Part shown: positions 15,259 through 24,312 of the stretch, one piece after another
How the letters are laid out: the number at the start of each line of letters is the position of its first letter
Numbering within the stretch: the first letter of the stretch is position 1
Assembly: GCA_036732565.1 (NCBI GenBank)
Contig: DAINCF010000016.1
Coordinates: 1 to 28,806 of the forward strand
From: JAIVJN01 sp036732565
GTDB taxonomy: Bacteria; Acidobacteriota; Vicinamibacteria; Vicinamibacterales; UBA2999
Direction of reading: 5' to 3'
DNA length: 28,806 bases
The notes under the pieces: generated by a model
What the model saw: only the letters and a program-made list of their open reading frames with translations
Databases searched by the model: none
Told to the model about the DNA's origin: nothing
Made by a program: the position numbers and the translations under genes

Positions 15259-16524
15259 CTACGAGGTCGGCACCAGGTTGCTGGCGACGTCGGTTCGATA
15301 CGCTTTGAGCGCGGGGACGAGGCCGGCGAGCGCGCCGACGAGGAGCATGCCGAGTGGCGTCAGTACCAGCGCGGGTTCGACGCGCATGACGTCCAGCACA
15401 ACGCCGGTTTGGGCGCGGACGATCACGTAGGCGCCGGACAGGATCAGCGTGTAGACGAGATAGCCCGCCAGCGTGCCAAGGGCCGTGATCGTCGTGGCCT
15501 CGAGCACGATGGCTGAGAACACGGTCCCCTTGCGGGCCCCGAGCGAGCGGAGGATCGCGAACTCGCGCCGGCGCTCGTTCATGGTGTTGTAGAGGCTCGC
15601 GAGGATGGAGCCAGCGGCCACGACGACCACGAGATACGCGACCATCTCGAGCACGCGATTCACCCAGCCGATCTTGTCGAACAGATCCGCCATCACCTTC
15701 CCGATCGGCCACGCCAGTGTCGCGCGCTGTCCCTGCCGGTTGATCGTCTGATCGAGATAGATGCCGGCCTGAGGGTCCGAGAGCTTGAGCATCACCGCAC
15801 TCACTTCCCGATGCTCTTCGGGTATCGCGGCGTCTGCGTCGGGTCGGAACGTGCGCCCTGTTCCGCGGAGCACGTGACCGCCCATCCGGTAGACGCCTTC
15901 GATCGGAATCCAGATGACGCGATCCGATGGGCTGTTGGTCGCTTCGAGCACGCCGACGACGGTGTATTCCTCCTGATGCCGCTTGCCTTCGTCGGAGATC
16001 AGCCCGTGGTACGGATTGAACGTCGCACCGACCGCGAGCCCGGTCCGCCGGGCCGCGAACGATCCGATGACGGCTTCCCGGCGATCCGCTTCGAAGAACC
16101 GGCCACCCGGCCGCGTCTGAAACGTCCGTCCCCGCTGATACTGAAACTTCGTGAACATCTCCGGCGTCGTGCCGACGATGCGGTAGCCCTCGTAGTTGTC
16201 CCCGACGGCATACGGGATGGCGAGCGCCACGCCCGGATCGGCGGCCACGGCGCGGTACATCTCCCAGGGGATATTGCCCGGCGACGTCTCCAGGTGGAAC
16301 ACGGTGTTGAGCACGAGCTGCAACTGGCTGCCGCGGGCGCCCAGCACCGCGTCGAATCCAGCGTTGCCGCCCGTGAACGCATCGTAGGTCTGATTCTTGA
16401 TGCTGAAGACCGCCATGACGAGGCCGCTGGCGAGCGCGACCGCGAGCACGGTGACGAGCGTGGAGAGCGCATGCTGCCGGAGGCTTCGCCGCACGATCAG
16501 CATCAGTCCAGGCCGCGCGCTCAT
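15259..16524 (-). CDS. MacB/FtsX-type ABC transporter permease
   Basis: The predicted permease has 421 residues. The start MSARPGLMLIVRRSLRQH has GGAGG six bases upstream and overlaps the ATPase stop by 4 bases. One N-terminal helix (about 20-42, LSTLVTVLAVALASGLVMAV) is followed by a large periplasmic domain (about 45-290) and three C-terminal helices. The FtsX domain shows LASLYNTMNERRREFAILRSLGARKGTVFSAIVLEA, cited here by its core RREFAILRSLGARK. This is the MacB/LolCE topology, which usually works on periplasmic substrates or transmits force rather than making a pore. It forms a transporter with the ATPase at 16521 and is flanked by DUF3299 genes, as in Zrg-like zinc loci. The substrate is not determined. 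Confidence 0.9.
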   Translation of the reverse strand: MSARPGLMLIVRRSLRQHALSTLVTVLAVALASGLVMAVFSIKNQTYDAFTGGNAGFDAVLGARGSQLQLVLNTVFHLETSPGNIPWEMYRAVAADPGVALAIPYAVGDNYEGYRIVGTTPEMFTKFQYQRGRTFQTRPGGRFFEADRREAVIGSFAARRTGLAVGATFNPYHGLISDEGKRHQEEYTVVGVLEATNSPSDRVIWIPIEGVYRMGGHVLRGTGRTFRPDADAAIPEEHREVSAVMLKLSDPQAGIYLDQTINRQGQRATLAWPIGKVMADLFDKIGWVNRVLEMVAYLVVVVAAGSILASLYNTMNERRREFAILRSLGARKGTVFSAIVLEATTITALGTLAGYLVYTLILSGAYVIVRAQTGVVLDVMRVEPALVLTPLGMLLVGALAGLVPALKAYRTDVASNLVPTS

Positions 16525-17261
16525 ACCGCGCCTCCGACGAGACGTGCGCTCGCCGTGTCGCGCCCGTAGTCGCTGGCGACGCGGTTGATGTGGGCCAGCT
16601 CGTCGACGCGGGTGAACTCCGCGAGCACGCCAGGGTCGTGGCTGACCAGCAGGAGCGCCGCGTGGCGCTCGCGACAAACCTCGCGGATCAGATCCAGCGC
16701 CTGACGACCGTGCCGTGGATCGAGATTTCCCGTCGGCTCGTCGGCGAGCACGAGCTTCGGCCGATTGGCCAGCGCGCGCGCCACCGCGACGCGCTGCTGC
16801 TGTCCCACCGACAGTTGGCGCGGCTTGTGGTGCAGCCGCTCGCCAAGGCCGACGCGTTCCAAAATGGAGCGCGCGACGTCCGCGTCCGCGCCCCGGCCGA
16901 ACATCATGCCGAGCATGACGTTCTCGAGCGCGCTGTACCCCTGCAGCAGGTTGAAGGTCTGAAACACGTAGCCGATGGTCTCGGCGCGCAGTCGATCGCG
17001 TCCGGTCTCGGAGAGGCTGGTGATCTCCGCGCCGTCGATCCAGACGCGCCCTTCGTCCGGCGTGAGAATGCCGGCGATGATGTTGAGCAACGTCGTCTTG
17101 CCGGAGCCGCTGGCTCCGCGCAGCGCGATCTGCTCGGCGCGCTCCACCGCGAAGCTGGGGATATCGACGACAGGCGTCGTCTCTCCGTCAGGCGAGACGA
17201 ACGACTTCTTCAGGTTGTCGATGCGCAGGACCGTGTCTCGACCATCCGCCGGCGCGGTCAT
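16521..17261 (-). CDS. MacB/LolD-type ABC transporter ATPase
   Basis: The predicted ATPase has 246 residues. Walker A is GASGSGKT (49-56), the Q-loop Gln is 101 (YVFQTFNLL), the signature is LSVGQQQR (150-157), Walker B is VLADEP (171-176) followed by TGNLDP, and the H-loop His is 208. The TGNLD string and FQxFNLL pattern place it in the MacB/LolD/FtsE group. The start overlaps the DUF3299 stop by 4 bases (ATGA), and its own stop overlaps the permease start by 4 bases. All three are therefore translationally coupled, and the ATPase must drive the downstream FtsX-type permease. Confidence 0.93.
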   Translation of the reverse strand: MTAPADGRDTVLRIDNLKKSFVSPDGETTPVVDIPSFAVERAEQIALRGASGSGKTTLLNIIAGILTPDEGRVWIDGAEITSLSETGRDRLRAETIGYVFQTFNLLQGYSALENVMLGMMFGRGADADVARSILERVGLGERLHHKPRQLSVGQQQRVAVARALANRPKLVLADEPTGNLDPRHGRQALDLIREVCRERHAALLLVSHDPGVLAEFTRVDELAHINRVASDYGRDTASARLVGGAV

Positions 17262-17731
17262 CGTCCCTCGGTTGCCGCGCTGTCGGCTTCGAGGCGATAG
17301 AGGCTCGTGACGCGGCCGTTCTTGACCATCTCGCCGACCTCGAGCCGGCCCTTGACGGTGAGCGCGAGATGCGTGAACGCCGCGCGCTTGCCGTCCTTCA
17401 TGGTGACGAGAACCCACTCGTTCATGCGGACGGGGGCGCCGAAGTAGCACATGTCGATGCTCGCGTTGAGCAGGAACTGGGTCACGCCGGTCGGCGTCAG
17501 ATCCAGCGGCAGCATGAAGCCCTCGATGGCCACTTGCTTGCCGCTGAGGGCCTTCACCGTCGCCGGAATCTCGTTGCGCGCCTCTGCCGGCCTGGGATCG
17601 AGCGGATCGGGCAGCTCGTAGTCGTAGTTGCTCAACGCGTTGAAGTCAACAGGCTGATAGGTCTGCGCGAAAAGGGCACCACCGGACAGCATGACGAACA
17701 CGAGCATGAGCCGAAATCGAAGAGCATGCAT
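17258..17731 (-). CDS. Exported DUF3299 family protein
   Basis: The predicted protein has 157 residues. A signal peptide (MHALRFRLMLVFVMLSGGALFAQ) sends it to the periplasm. The core has KQVAIEGFMLPLD (65-77), TQFLLNASIDMCYFGAPVRMNEW with Cys95, then TVKGRLEVGEMVKNGRVTSLYRL. GGAGG stands nine bases before the ATG. It follows the CehA-like gene by 3 bases and overlaps the ATPase by 4, so it is firmly part of that operon. It is a shorter paralogue of the membrane-anchored DUF3299 protein at 13795-14397. The biochemical role of the family is not known to me. Confidence 0.86.
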   Translation of the reverse strand: MHALRFRLMLVFVMLSGGALFAQTYQPVDFNALSNYDYELPDPLDPRPAEARNEIPATVKALSGKQVAIEGFMLPLDLTPTGVTQFLLNASIDMCYFGAPVRMNEWVLVTMKDGKRAAFTHLALTVKGRLEVGEMVKNGRVTSLYRLEADSAATEGR

Positions 17732-17734
17732 GAG

Positions 17735-20308
17735 TCAAGGCCTCCCATTGGTCGCGTCCTGCGCCTCGGCGTGGAATCGTCGGTACACCCCGCGCGCCGC
17801 CTCGAAGTCGGCGAACACGCGCGCCTTCTCGTCCGTCGAGGTCCAACCCGGCCACGCATCCGCCATGAGCTGTAAGGTGTCGATCCACTTCAAGGCGTAG
17901 GCCGCGGCGGCCGCATCACGCACGGGTCGTCCTGCGATCGAGATCCACACCGGGTTCGTGAACGCTTGGGCATACAGCGCGTCGAGCGGGAAGCGATCGG
18001 CCGGCGCACCTTCGGCACGCAGATGCATCCAGCCGCTCTTCGACACCGGCACCGACTGCGTGAATCGCGCCGCGCGCCGATCGGCGTCGAGCGGAATCTC
18101 CGCGATCTCCTCACCGTTGGCGACCAGCGTCACCTTCTGCAGCGGCGTGATGGAGCGCACCCACCCACCGACCTGAACGTTGCCCGGCTGTGAGAGATCG
18201 ACGGTCTCGCCGGGCTTCTTGTCGTTCACGAACAGATTGACGAGTGGCCCCGTGGTGACGAACGTATGCCCGCGGCGCACGCCGTCCCACCACGCGTCGG
18301 CCGTCAACCCACGATCGCCGGTGTAGACATACGTCCGCACGCAGCCGAGCAGCCGCATGATGTGCAGATTGCTGATGGTATCTTCGCCGCCGATGGCCGT
18401 GATCTTCAGGCCGTTGTTGAGCGCGGCGTACCAGGGCACGAAGGCGCCGCGGCTGGCGGACGCCCATTCCATGGTGTCGGCAAGACCCAAGGCCGCATCG
18501 ACCATGAACGCCTTGCCAAGGCCCAGGCCGGCCTGCATCGGATCGGTCTCACCCGAAAACGCATGCACGTAGCTGGTTACGGCGCCGCGCGCCTTCGCCG
18601 CTCGCAGCACCACGGTGTTGCTGGGCGCAAGCGTCGGCGGCGGCGCGGCCTCGTAGCCGATCGTCACGGGGAAGAGCTCCGTCATCGCCATGCCATCGCC
18701 GAACACCGCAACGTGGCCATGAAACGGGGGACGATATTCCTGGCCGATGATGAGCAATCGATCGCGGGTCGACGATGGATGCGCCGGCTGACCCCAGCGA
18801 AACAGCTCGCGCGCACTGATTCGCGGATCACGGTGGGCCAGGGCGTTGTTCACCACGGCGACGTCTTCCGCCGCCGCCTGGAAGAGCAGGTGCGATTGGT
18901 CGTACCGCAGCAGCCCGTTACCGTGCATGTGCGCGCCGGTCGAGCCGTTGTGCCAGCCGTCGGCAGCGAGGTTGGTCAGCCGCCGCAGCCGAACCCTGAG
19001 GTTCGCGATGCCGCCGGGCTCCACGATCGTCTCGACGTGAGTCGGCTCGTACTCGAAGCCGCGGACGACGTCGATGACGACCTTGCCCGCGGGTAGCTCG
19101 ATTCGCTCGCGGCCAGCGGTGTGGAATACGCGATCGCCGGCCCAATCGAGGCGCGCGTACGCGCCGCCGGGCGCATAGAACTTCCCGTCACTCGCCGTCA
19201 GGTGCACGCGGCTCGCGATCACCTGCCCCGTCTCATGGTCAACCACCTCGAGCGAGACCGTCGCGGCGGCCCGCTTCCAGTGCCTCGACGTCAACGCGAT
19301 CGATCGCCGCTGACCGGTGTCGGCGTCGACGATCGAGAGCTGCGGGAGGTTGGTGTCGTTCGTCAGCACGGCGATCTCGCGACCGTTCGGCGACCAGCGG
19401 GGATAGAAGACGTCGAAGTCGCCTGAGACGAGCGCCGCAGGGGTTTGGGTCCCGTCAAGACTGGACACCACGAGACGGTTCCACGGCTCCGTGCCGCCCT
19501 TCGACGACACGTACGCCAGACGCTTTCCATCCGGAGATACGGACGGACGCGTCTGGTAGAGCGTCTGCTCGTCCACGATCGTCGTTGCACTGGCGAGGCC
19601 GTTGGCTTCGGCCGGTACGCGAAGGATGGGCCCGGAACCGAGCGCGACATCGCGATTCGACAGCAGCAGCAACTCACGACCGTTCGGCAACCACGCGGGC
19701 GTGACGTGCATGTCCTGAGCTGAGAAGTACGGGCGATCGCGACCGAGGCTTCCATCGGACGTCACCTGCACCGGCTCTCCTTCGAACTGCCCGTCACGGA
19801 TGCCGCGAACGAAGACGTTGAAGTAGCCGTTCGGCAGCGACGCGACGTACGCGAGCCTCGAACCGTCGGGCGAGAACGTCGGATCGATGTAGTTGCCCTG
19901 CCCCGTGGTCAGCGTATGGATGGCGCCTGAGGAAAGATCGAGCGCCTCGAGCTGAATCGAGCGGCCGCTGTCATCCGCCGTGTAGACGATCCATCGACCG
20001 TCAGGCGACCACGTGGGCGACGAGTGATAGGTCGGTCCGGCGGTGAGCTCCTGCGCCGCGCCGGTGGCGATGTCGATGCGCCAGATCGATCCTGCCAGGC
20101 CCACGGCGATCCACCGCCCATCCGGCGACCAGGCGGGCGCCCATGGCGTGGACGCCGGTGCCGGCGGGAGGAGATAGGTGTGCATGTAGTTGCCGCCGTA
20201 CCGCGACGCTTGGTACGGGCGACGAGACCACTGCGCGGACGGGTCGGCCGTGAGCAGACCCATCGCCAGCGGGACCAGGAGTGCAACGGACGGCAGCCGG
20301 AGGCGCAT
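17735..20308 (-). CDS. Secreted PD40-repeat / CehA-McbA-like metal-dependent hydrolase
   Basis: The predicted protein has 857 residues. The start at MRLRLPSVALLVPLAMGLL gives a good signal peptide; an in-frame start at 20368 adds 20 residues. Residues about 60-350 carry six TolB-like PD40 beta-propeller repeats (WSPDGRWIAV, WSPDGRWIVY, FSPDGSRLAYV, WLPNGRELLLL, VSPDGKRLAYV, WSPNGREIAVL). After a beta-rich linker comes a PHP-like catalytic domain with HMHG (His460 and His462), then further His/Asp/Glu positions (AHRDP, YVHAFSGE, GGEDTISN), the pattern of CehA/McbA metallohydrolases. It ends 3 bases before the DUF3299 gene. The family includes carbaryl-type ester hydrolases, but the substrate here is unknown. 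Periplasmic location and metal dependence are inferred. Confidence 0.8.
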   Translation of the reverse strand: MRLRLPSVALLVPLAMGLLTADPSAQWSRRPYQASRYGGNYMHTYLLPPAPASTPWAPAWSPDGRWIAVGLAGSIWRIDIATGAAQELTAGPTYHSSPTWSPDGRWIVYTADDSGRSIQLEALDLSSGAIHTLTTGQGNYIDPTFSPDGSRLAYVASLPNGYFNVFVRGIRDGQFEGEPVQVTSDGSLGRDRPYFSAQDMHVTPAWLPNGRELLLLSNRDVALGSGPILRVPAEANGLASATTIVDEQTLYQTRPSVSPDGKRLAYVSSKGGTEPWNRLVVSSLDGTQTPAALVSGDFDVFYPRWSPNGREIAVLTNDTNLPQLSIVDADTGQRRSIALTSRHWKRAAATVSLEVVDHETGQVIASRVHLTASDGKFYAPGGAYARLDWAGDRVFHTAGRERIELPAGKVVIDVVRGFEYEPTHVETIVEPGGIANLRVRLRRLTNLAADGWHNGSTGAHMHGNGLLRYDQSHLLFQAAAEDVAVVNNALAHRDPRISARELFRWGQPAHPSSTRDRLLIIGQEYRPPFHGHVAVFGDGMAMTELFPVTIGYEAAPPPTLAPSNTVVLRAAKARGAVTSYVHAFSGETDPMQAGLGLGKAFMVDAALGLADTMEWASASRGAFVPWYAALNNGLKITAIGGEDTISNLHIMRLLGCVRTYVYTGDRGLTADAWWDGVRRGHTFVTTGPLVNLFVNDKKPGETVDLSQPGNVQVGGWVRSITPLQKVTLVANGEEIAEIPLDADRRAARFTQSVPVSKSGWMHLRAEGAPADRFPLDALYAQAFTNPVWISIAGRPVRDAAAAAYALKWIDTLQLMADAWPGWTSTDEKARVFADFEAARGVYRRFHAEAQDATNGRP

Positions 20309-20419
20309 GAATGGCAGCCCAGTGTGACGGTGGGCGGCCTGGATGGCCCAGATTGTTCCAACGGACACGCACGAACGGACGGCCAGCGGTAGGATTCAAC
20401 GGTTTGCCGGGCAGCCCTC

Positions 20420-20926
20420 TTACTTTCCGGAGCGGTAGAGGATGAGGGGCCGCCTGATGACCGCGTCGACCGCCGCGCCGACGCCGATGCCGGCGCCAGC
20501 GCCGATCGCGAGCGCCGGAAAGAGCACCGACGGCACTGACGGCGCATCGCACGTCAGCTCGCACGCCCAGTACAGTCCAGCGACCATCACAGCCATCGCC
20601 GCCGCGCCGAGCAACCCGCCGCGCGTCATCCCGCCGCGCAGCGGATCGCCCACGCGCTCCCGCGTCCGCACTTCGGTCACAGAGGATTTCGGGATGGCGC
20701 GGTGCTCACCTCGAGGCAGGGCAAGGGTGATATCCGCCTGACGCGAGCCGATGAACGTCCCTTCGAGCGTCTGCCCGCCGACGATCTCGGCGACCAGCGG
20801 GGTCCCCACCGGTTGCGCGTCGACCACGGCCCAATCACCAGGGAATGGTGTCTGCGCCAACAGGTGACGGGGCGGCAAGAGGATTGACAGCGTCACAAGG
20901 AACACGACAAGCCGGGTCCGAGACAT
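20420..20926 (-). CDS. Exported protein with LSm-like strand region and Gly-rich membrane segments
   Basis: The predicted protein has 168 residues. The start is decided by GGAGG five bases upstream of the ATG. A signal peptide (MSRTRLVVFLVTLSILLPPRHLLAQ) is followed by a small barrel-like region (about 40-90: VAEIVGGQTLEGTFIGSRQADITLAL), which looks like the exported SH3/LSm-type domains common in Acidobacteriota. Two Gly/Ala-rich hydrophobic stretches follow (GGLLGAAAMAVMVAGLYWACELTC, cited by core MAVMVAGLYWAC, and FPALAIGAGAGIGVGAAVDAV), resembling glycine-zipper membrane segments. The protein family is not one I can name. It lies between the czcA-side repeat and the CehA-like gene on the same strand. 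Confidence 0.65.
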   Translation of the reverse strand: MSRTRLVVFLVTLSILLPPRHLLAQTPFPGDWAVVDAQPVGTPLVAEIVGGQTLEGTFIGSRQADITLALPRGEHRAIPKSSVTEVRTRERVGDPLRGGMTRGGLLGAAAMAVMVAGLYWACELTCDAPSVPSVLFPALAIGAGAGIGVGAAVDAVIRRPLILYRSGK

Positions 20927-20963
20927 GGAAGCCTCCGACCCGTAATGTGACAAACGGTCGCCG

Positions 20964-21204
20964 ATTGGATCAGCCGCCTGTTCCACACGGAGGTTCCGCA
21001 CAGAGGTTCCACACGGAGGTGCTGTTCAGTGGCGGGCGTTACGACGCGCGTGCGTAATCGTCGCGAGGAAGAGCATCTCTGTCGGAACCTGTGGTCGGAA
21101 CCTTCGTGGGGCACTGAACCTTCGTGGGGCACCACCGTGAGGAACGCTTGTGCGGAACCTCCGTGCGGAACGACCACCTGCCCGCGGCTTCGCCGCACGC
21201 TCAC
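20964..21204. repeat. Dispersed ~200-bp repeat, copy 1
   Basis: The core 21003-21204 is matched by 27567-27767 with about four differences, and the last 100 bases are identical. Internal structure includes GGAACCTTCGTGGGGCAC in tandem (about 21097-21134), inverted copies of GGAACCTCCGTG at the two sides, a TTACG...CGTAA palindrome near 21039, and a GCGGC-TTC-GCCGC hairpin at the right end. The left shoulder (ATTGGATCAGCCGC, 20964) is also found at copy 2. It fills the gap between the czcA stop (21211) and the start of the 168-residue exported protein (20926). Frames through it give the same low-complexity peptide in both copies, which does not look like a real protein. Confidence 0.85.
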
Positions 21205-21210
21205 ATCCGG

Positions 21211-24200
21211 TCACACCTGCGATGGCGACTCGGTGTTGGCTTCGCGCTCCGACCAGCGGTAAAGCGCGGGCAGGACGAACAGCGTGAGCAGCGTCGAGGT
21301 GACCAACCCGCCAATCACCACGGTGGCGAGCGGGCGTTGCACCTCCGCGCCGGCGCCGGTGGAGAGCGCCATCGGTGCGAAGCCGAATGCGGCCACGAGG
21401 GCCGTCATCAGCACGGGTCTGAGCCTCGACTCGGCGCCTTGCAGGACCGCCACGTCGATGCTCTGCCCCTGGCGGCGCAGCTCGAGAAAGCAAGAAACCA
21501 TCACCACGCCATTCAGGACCGCGACGCCGAACAGCGCGATGAAGCCCACGGCCGCTGAAATGCTGAAGGGCATGCCGCGCACGAACAGCAAGAGCAGCCC
21601 TCCCGTCGCCGCGACTGGAATGTTCACGCCAACGAGCAGCGCCGGACGCGCGACGCCGAACGTCGTGTAGAGCAGGACGAAGATCAGAAACAGTGCGATG
21701 GGCACTACGATGGCCAAGCGGCGCGACGCGCGCTGCAGATGCTCGAACTGTCCGCCGTACTCCAGATAGTATCCAGCGGGCAGTGTGACCTGGCTCTCGA
21801 CGACCCGCCGCGCTTCGGCCACGAAGCTCGCGAGATCGCGCCCGCGAACGTTCGTCTCGACGGCAATCCTTCGCCGTACGTTCTGACGAGTGATCTGCGC
21901 AGGGCCCTCTTCAATCACCATCTCCGCAAGCTGAGAGAGCGGAATCATCCGCCCCTGAGGGTCGGCCACCTTCAGGCTGCGGATGCGCTCGACATCATTC
22001 CGTGCCGACTCGGCGAATCGCACCTGAATCGTGAAGCGTCGCTCTCCTTCCAGCACCTCACCGACCACGCGCCCACCCATCGCCTGCACGACGTCGAGGA
22101 CCTGCGACGCGTTGATACCGTAGCGGGCAATCTCCTCGCGCCTGATCTTGACGCGCAGGTACGGCAAGCCGCCGGTTTGCTCGACCTTGACGTCTTGCGC
22201 GCCCGGCACCTGCGACACGACGCGCGCAATCCGGTCGCCCACGCGCCGCAGCTCGCTCAGCTCATCGCCGAAGAGCGTGATGGCCACGTCGGCACGAACA
22301 CCAGCAATCAGCTCTTGCATGCGCAGCTCGATCGGTTGCGAGTAGCTGAACACGTTCCCTGGCACATCACGCACGAGCGCCTCATGAAACTTCGCCACGA
22401 GTGCGTCCTTCGTCGAAGCGGTCGTCCAGTCCTTGCGGTCCGCGAGGATCGCGTAAATGTCACTCGTCTCGACGCCCATCGGATCGGTGGGAATTTCCGC
22501 CTGCCCAGTGCGCGAGACGACGGTGCGGACCTCGGGGAACTGGCGGAGCGTTCGCTCGATCAGGCTCGTGCTTTCGATCGATTCGCTCAACGACACGCTG
22601 GGGAGTCGCCACGCCTGCAGGGCCACCGCCCCTTCGTCGAGCTTGGGCAGGAACTCGGCGCCGACGAAGGGCACGATGGAGAGCGTCGCGACGAAGATCA
22701 GCGCGGCCACTCCGGCCGTGAAACGCGGGCGCTCGACGGCGCGCTGCAGCCGGGGCCGATAGACGCGCTTCAGCCAACCTGCGAGCCGCGGCTCACGTTC
22801 GGCCGTCACCCGCCCGCGAAACGAGAGCGATGCCAGCACCGGCATCAGCGTCAGGGCGATCACCAGCGAGCCCATCAGCGCGAACACCACCGTCAACGCC
22901 ATCGGGCGGAACATCTTCCCCTCGACGCCCTCCAGCGTGAGAATCGGCAGGTAGACGATGGCGATGATGAGGACCGCGAAGAACACCGGACGCGCGACTT
23001 CTCGGCCGGCATCGCGAATCACCTCGTCGCTCGGTCGATCGCGCTGCCGCGCTTCTGAAAGCCGTCGCACGATGTTCTCGACCATGACAACCGAGCCGTC
23101 GACGATGAGCCCGAAATCGATCGCGCCCAGACTCATCAGGTTGCCGGACAAGCCCGCCTGCGCCATCCCGGTGAACGCACACAGCATCGACAACGGAATC
23201 GCGGCCGCCACGATGAGGCCGCCTCGCACGCTACCAAGCATCAGCAGCAGCACGGCGATCACCAGCACGCCGCCCTCGACGAGGTTCCACGAAACCGTCG
23301 TGATGGTCTTGCGCACGAGATCCGTGCGGTCGTAATAGGGCTCCACGGTGACGCCGTCTGGAAGGCTGCGGCCGATGCCCGCCAGCGCGGTCTTCACGCG
23401 ATCCGCGACCACCCGCGCGTTCTCGCCCATCAGCATCATGACGACGCCGGTGACCACTTCCCCACGGCCGTCCCGCGTCACCGCGCCTTGTCGCACCTGT
23501 GGCGCGAACGCCGTCCGACCGAGATGGCGGATGTAAATCGGCGTGCCGTCCTTCGACGACACCACGATGTTGTCGATGTCGTCGAGGCGCTCGATGAGGC
23601 CCTCGCCACGGATGACGTATTGCTCCTGGGCCCGCTCGATGTAAGCGCCGCCGGCGTTGGCGTTGTTGCGCTCGAGCGCGTGAAAGACCGCGTCGAGGCC
23701 GATGTTGTGCGCCACGAGCCGATCGGGCTCGATCTGCACCTCGTAGGTCTTCAGCGCGCCTCCGTAAGCGTTGACCTCGACAACACCGGGCACGGAACGC
23801 AGCTTGAGCGCGATGTCCCACTCGAGAATGCTGCGGAGATCCATCAGCGTGGTCGTCTCGCCGCGGACCTCGAACTGGAAGATCTCACCAAGGCCCGTCG
23901 AGATGGGCCCCATCGACGGCACGCCCATCCCGTCGGGAATCGCCTCCCGTGCGTCCGCCAGGCGCTCCTGCACCAGCTGCCGGGTGAAGTACACGTCGAG
24001 GTTTTCGTCGAAGGACACGTACACGGCGGAGAGCCCGAAGCGGGACACCGAGCGGATGCCGCTGATGCCGGGCAAGCCGCTCATCGCGGACTCCACCGGA
24101 ACGGTGATGAAGCGCTCCACCTCCACCGGCCCGAGGCCCGGCGATTGTGTGAGCACGAGCACCTGGTTGGGTGTCACGTCGGGCACGGCGTCGATCGGCA

Positions 24201-24297
24201 GGCGCAGCATCGACCACACGCCGACACCGGCGACCACGACGGTCAGGACGATGACGAGGAACTTGTTGCGAAGCGAGACGTCGACGAGACGATGCAT
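21211..24297 (-). CDS. czcA: CzcA-type heavy-metal RND efflux pump
   Basis: The predicted pump has 1028 residues, the normal length for an HME-RND pump. TM1 (12-30) is followed by the porter domain, TM2-TM6, the second periplasmic loop and TM7-TM12. TM4 carries DFGLIVDGSVVMVEN with Asp394, Asp400 and Glu407. This proton-relay triad marks the Czc (HME1, divalent Co/Zn/Cd) branch rather than the Cu/Ag CusA branch, and CusA-like Met relay motifs are not evident. The metal choice is inferred from that motif. It sits in the inner membrane and, with the adaptor and outer-membrane factor encoded directly upstream, forms a three-part channel moving metal out of the periplasm. It follows czcB by 15 bases. 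Confidence 0.95.
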   Translation of the reverse strand: MHRLVDVSLRNKFLVIVLTVVVAGVGVWSMLRLPIDAVPDVTPNQVLVLTQSPGLGPVEVERFITVPVESAMSGLPGISGIRSVSRFGLSAVYVSFDENLDVYFTRQLVQERLADAREAIPDGMGVPSMGPISTGLGEIFQFEVRGETTTLMDLRSILEWDIALKLRSVPGVVEVNAYGGALKTYEVQIEPDRLVAHNIGLDAVFHALERNNANAGGAYIERAQEQYVIRGEGLIERLDDIDNIVVSSKDGTPIYIRHLGRTAFAPQVRQGAVTRDGRGEVVTGVVMMLMGENARVVADRVKTALAGIGRSLPDGVTVEPYYDRTDLVRKTITTVSWNLVEGGVLVIAVLLLMLGSVRGGLIVAAAIPLSMLCAFTGMAQAGLSGNLMSLGAIDFGLIVDGSVVMVENIVRRLSEARQRDRPSDEVIRDAGREVARPVFFAVLIIAIVYLPILTLEGVEGKMFRPMALTVVFALMGSLVIALTLMPVLASLSFRGRVTAEREPRLAGWLKRVYRPRLQRAVERPRFTAGVAALIFVATLSIVPFVGAEFLPKLDEGAVALQAWRLPSVSLSESIESTSLIERTLRQFPEVRTVVSRTGQAEIPTDPMGVETSDIYAILADRKDWTTASTKDALVAKFHEALVRDVPGNVFSYSQPIELRMQELIAGVRADVAITLFGDELSELRRVGDRIARVVSQVPGAQDVKVEQTGGLPYLRVKIRREEIARYGINASQVLDVVQAMGGRVVGEVLEGERRFTIQVRFAESARNDVERIRSLKVADPQGRMIPLSQLAEMVIEEGPAQITRQNVRRRIAVETNVRGRDLASFVAEARRVVESQVTLPAGYYLEYGGQFEHLQRASRRLAIVVPIALFLIFVLLYTTFGVARPALLVGVNIPVAATGGLLLLFVRGMPFSISAAVGFIALFGVAVLNGVVMVSCFLELRRQGQSIDVAVLQGAESRLRPVLMTALVAAFGFAPMALSTGAGAEVQRPLATVVIGGLVTSTLLTLFVLPALYRWSEREANTESPSQV

Positions 24298-24312
24298 GGT
24301 GGGCGTCCCCGA

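Noticed and set aside
20893..21204. A 103-codon minus-strand frame with a matching frame at 27399-27788, which might suggest a conserved small protein
   Set aside because: The shared peptide (VVPHGGSAQAFLTVVPHEGS) is the translation of the GGAACC-type DNA repeat; the DNA is as conserved as the peptide, the two frames diverge at both ends, and a single-base indel near the core edge changes the frame.
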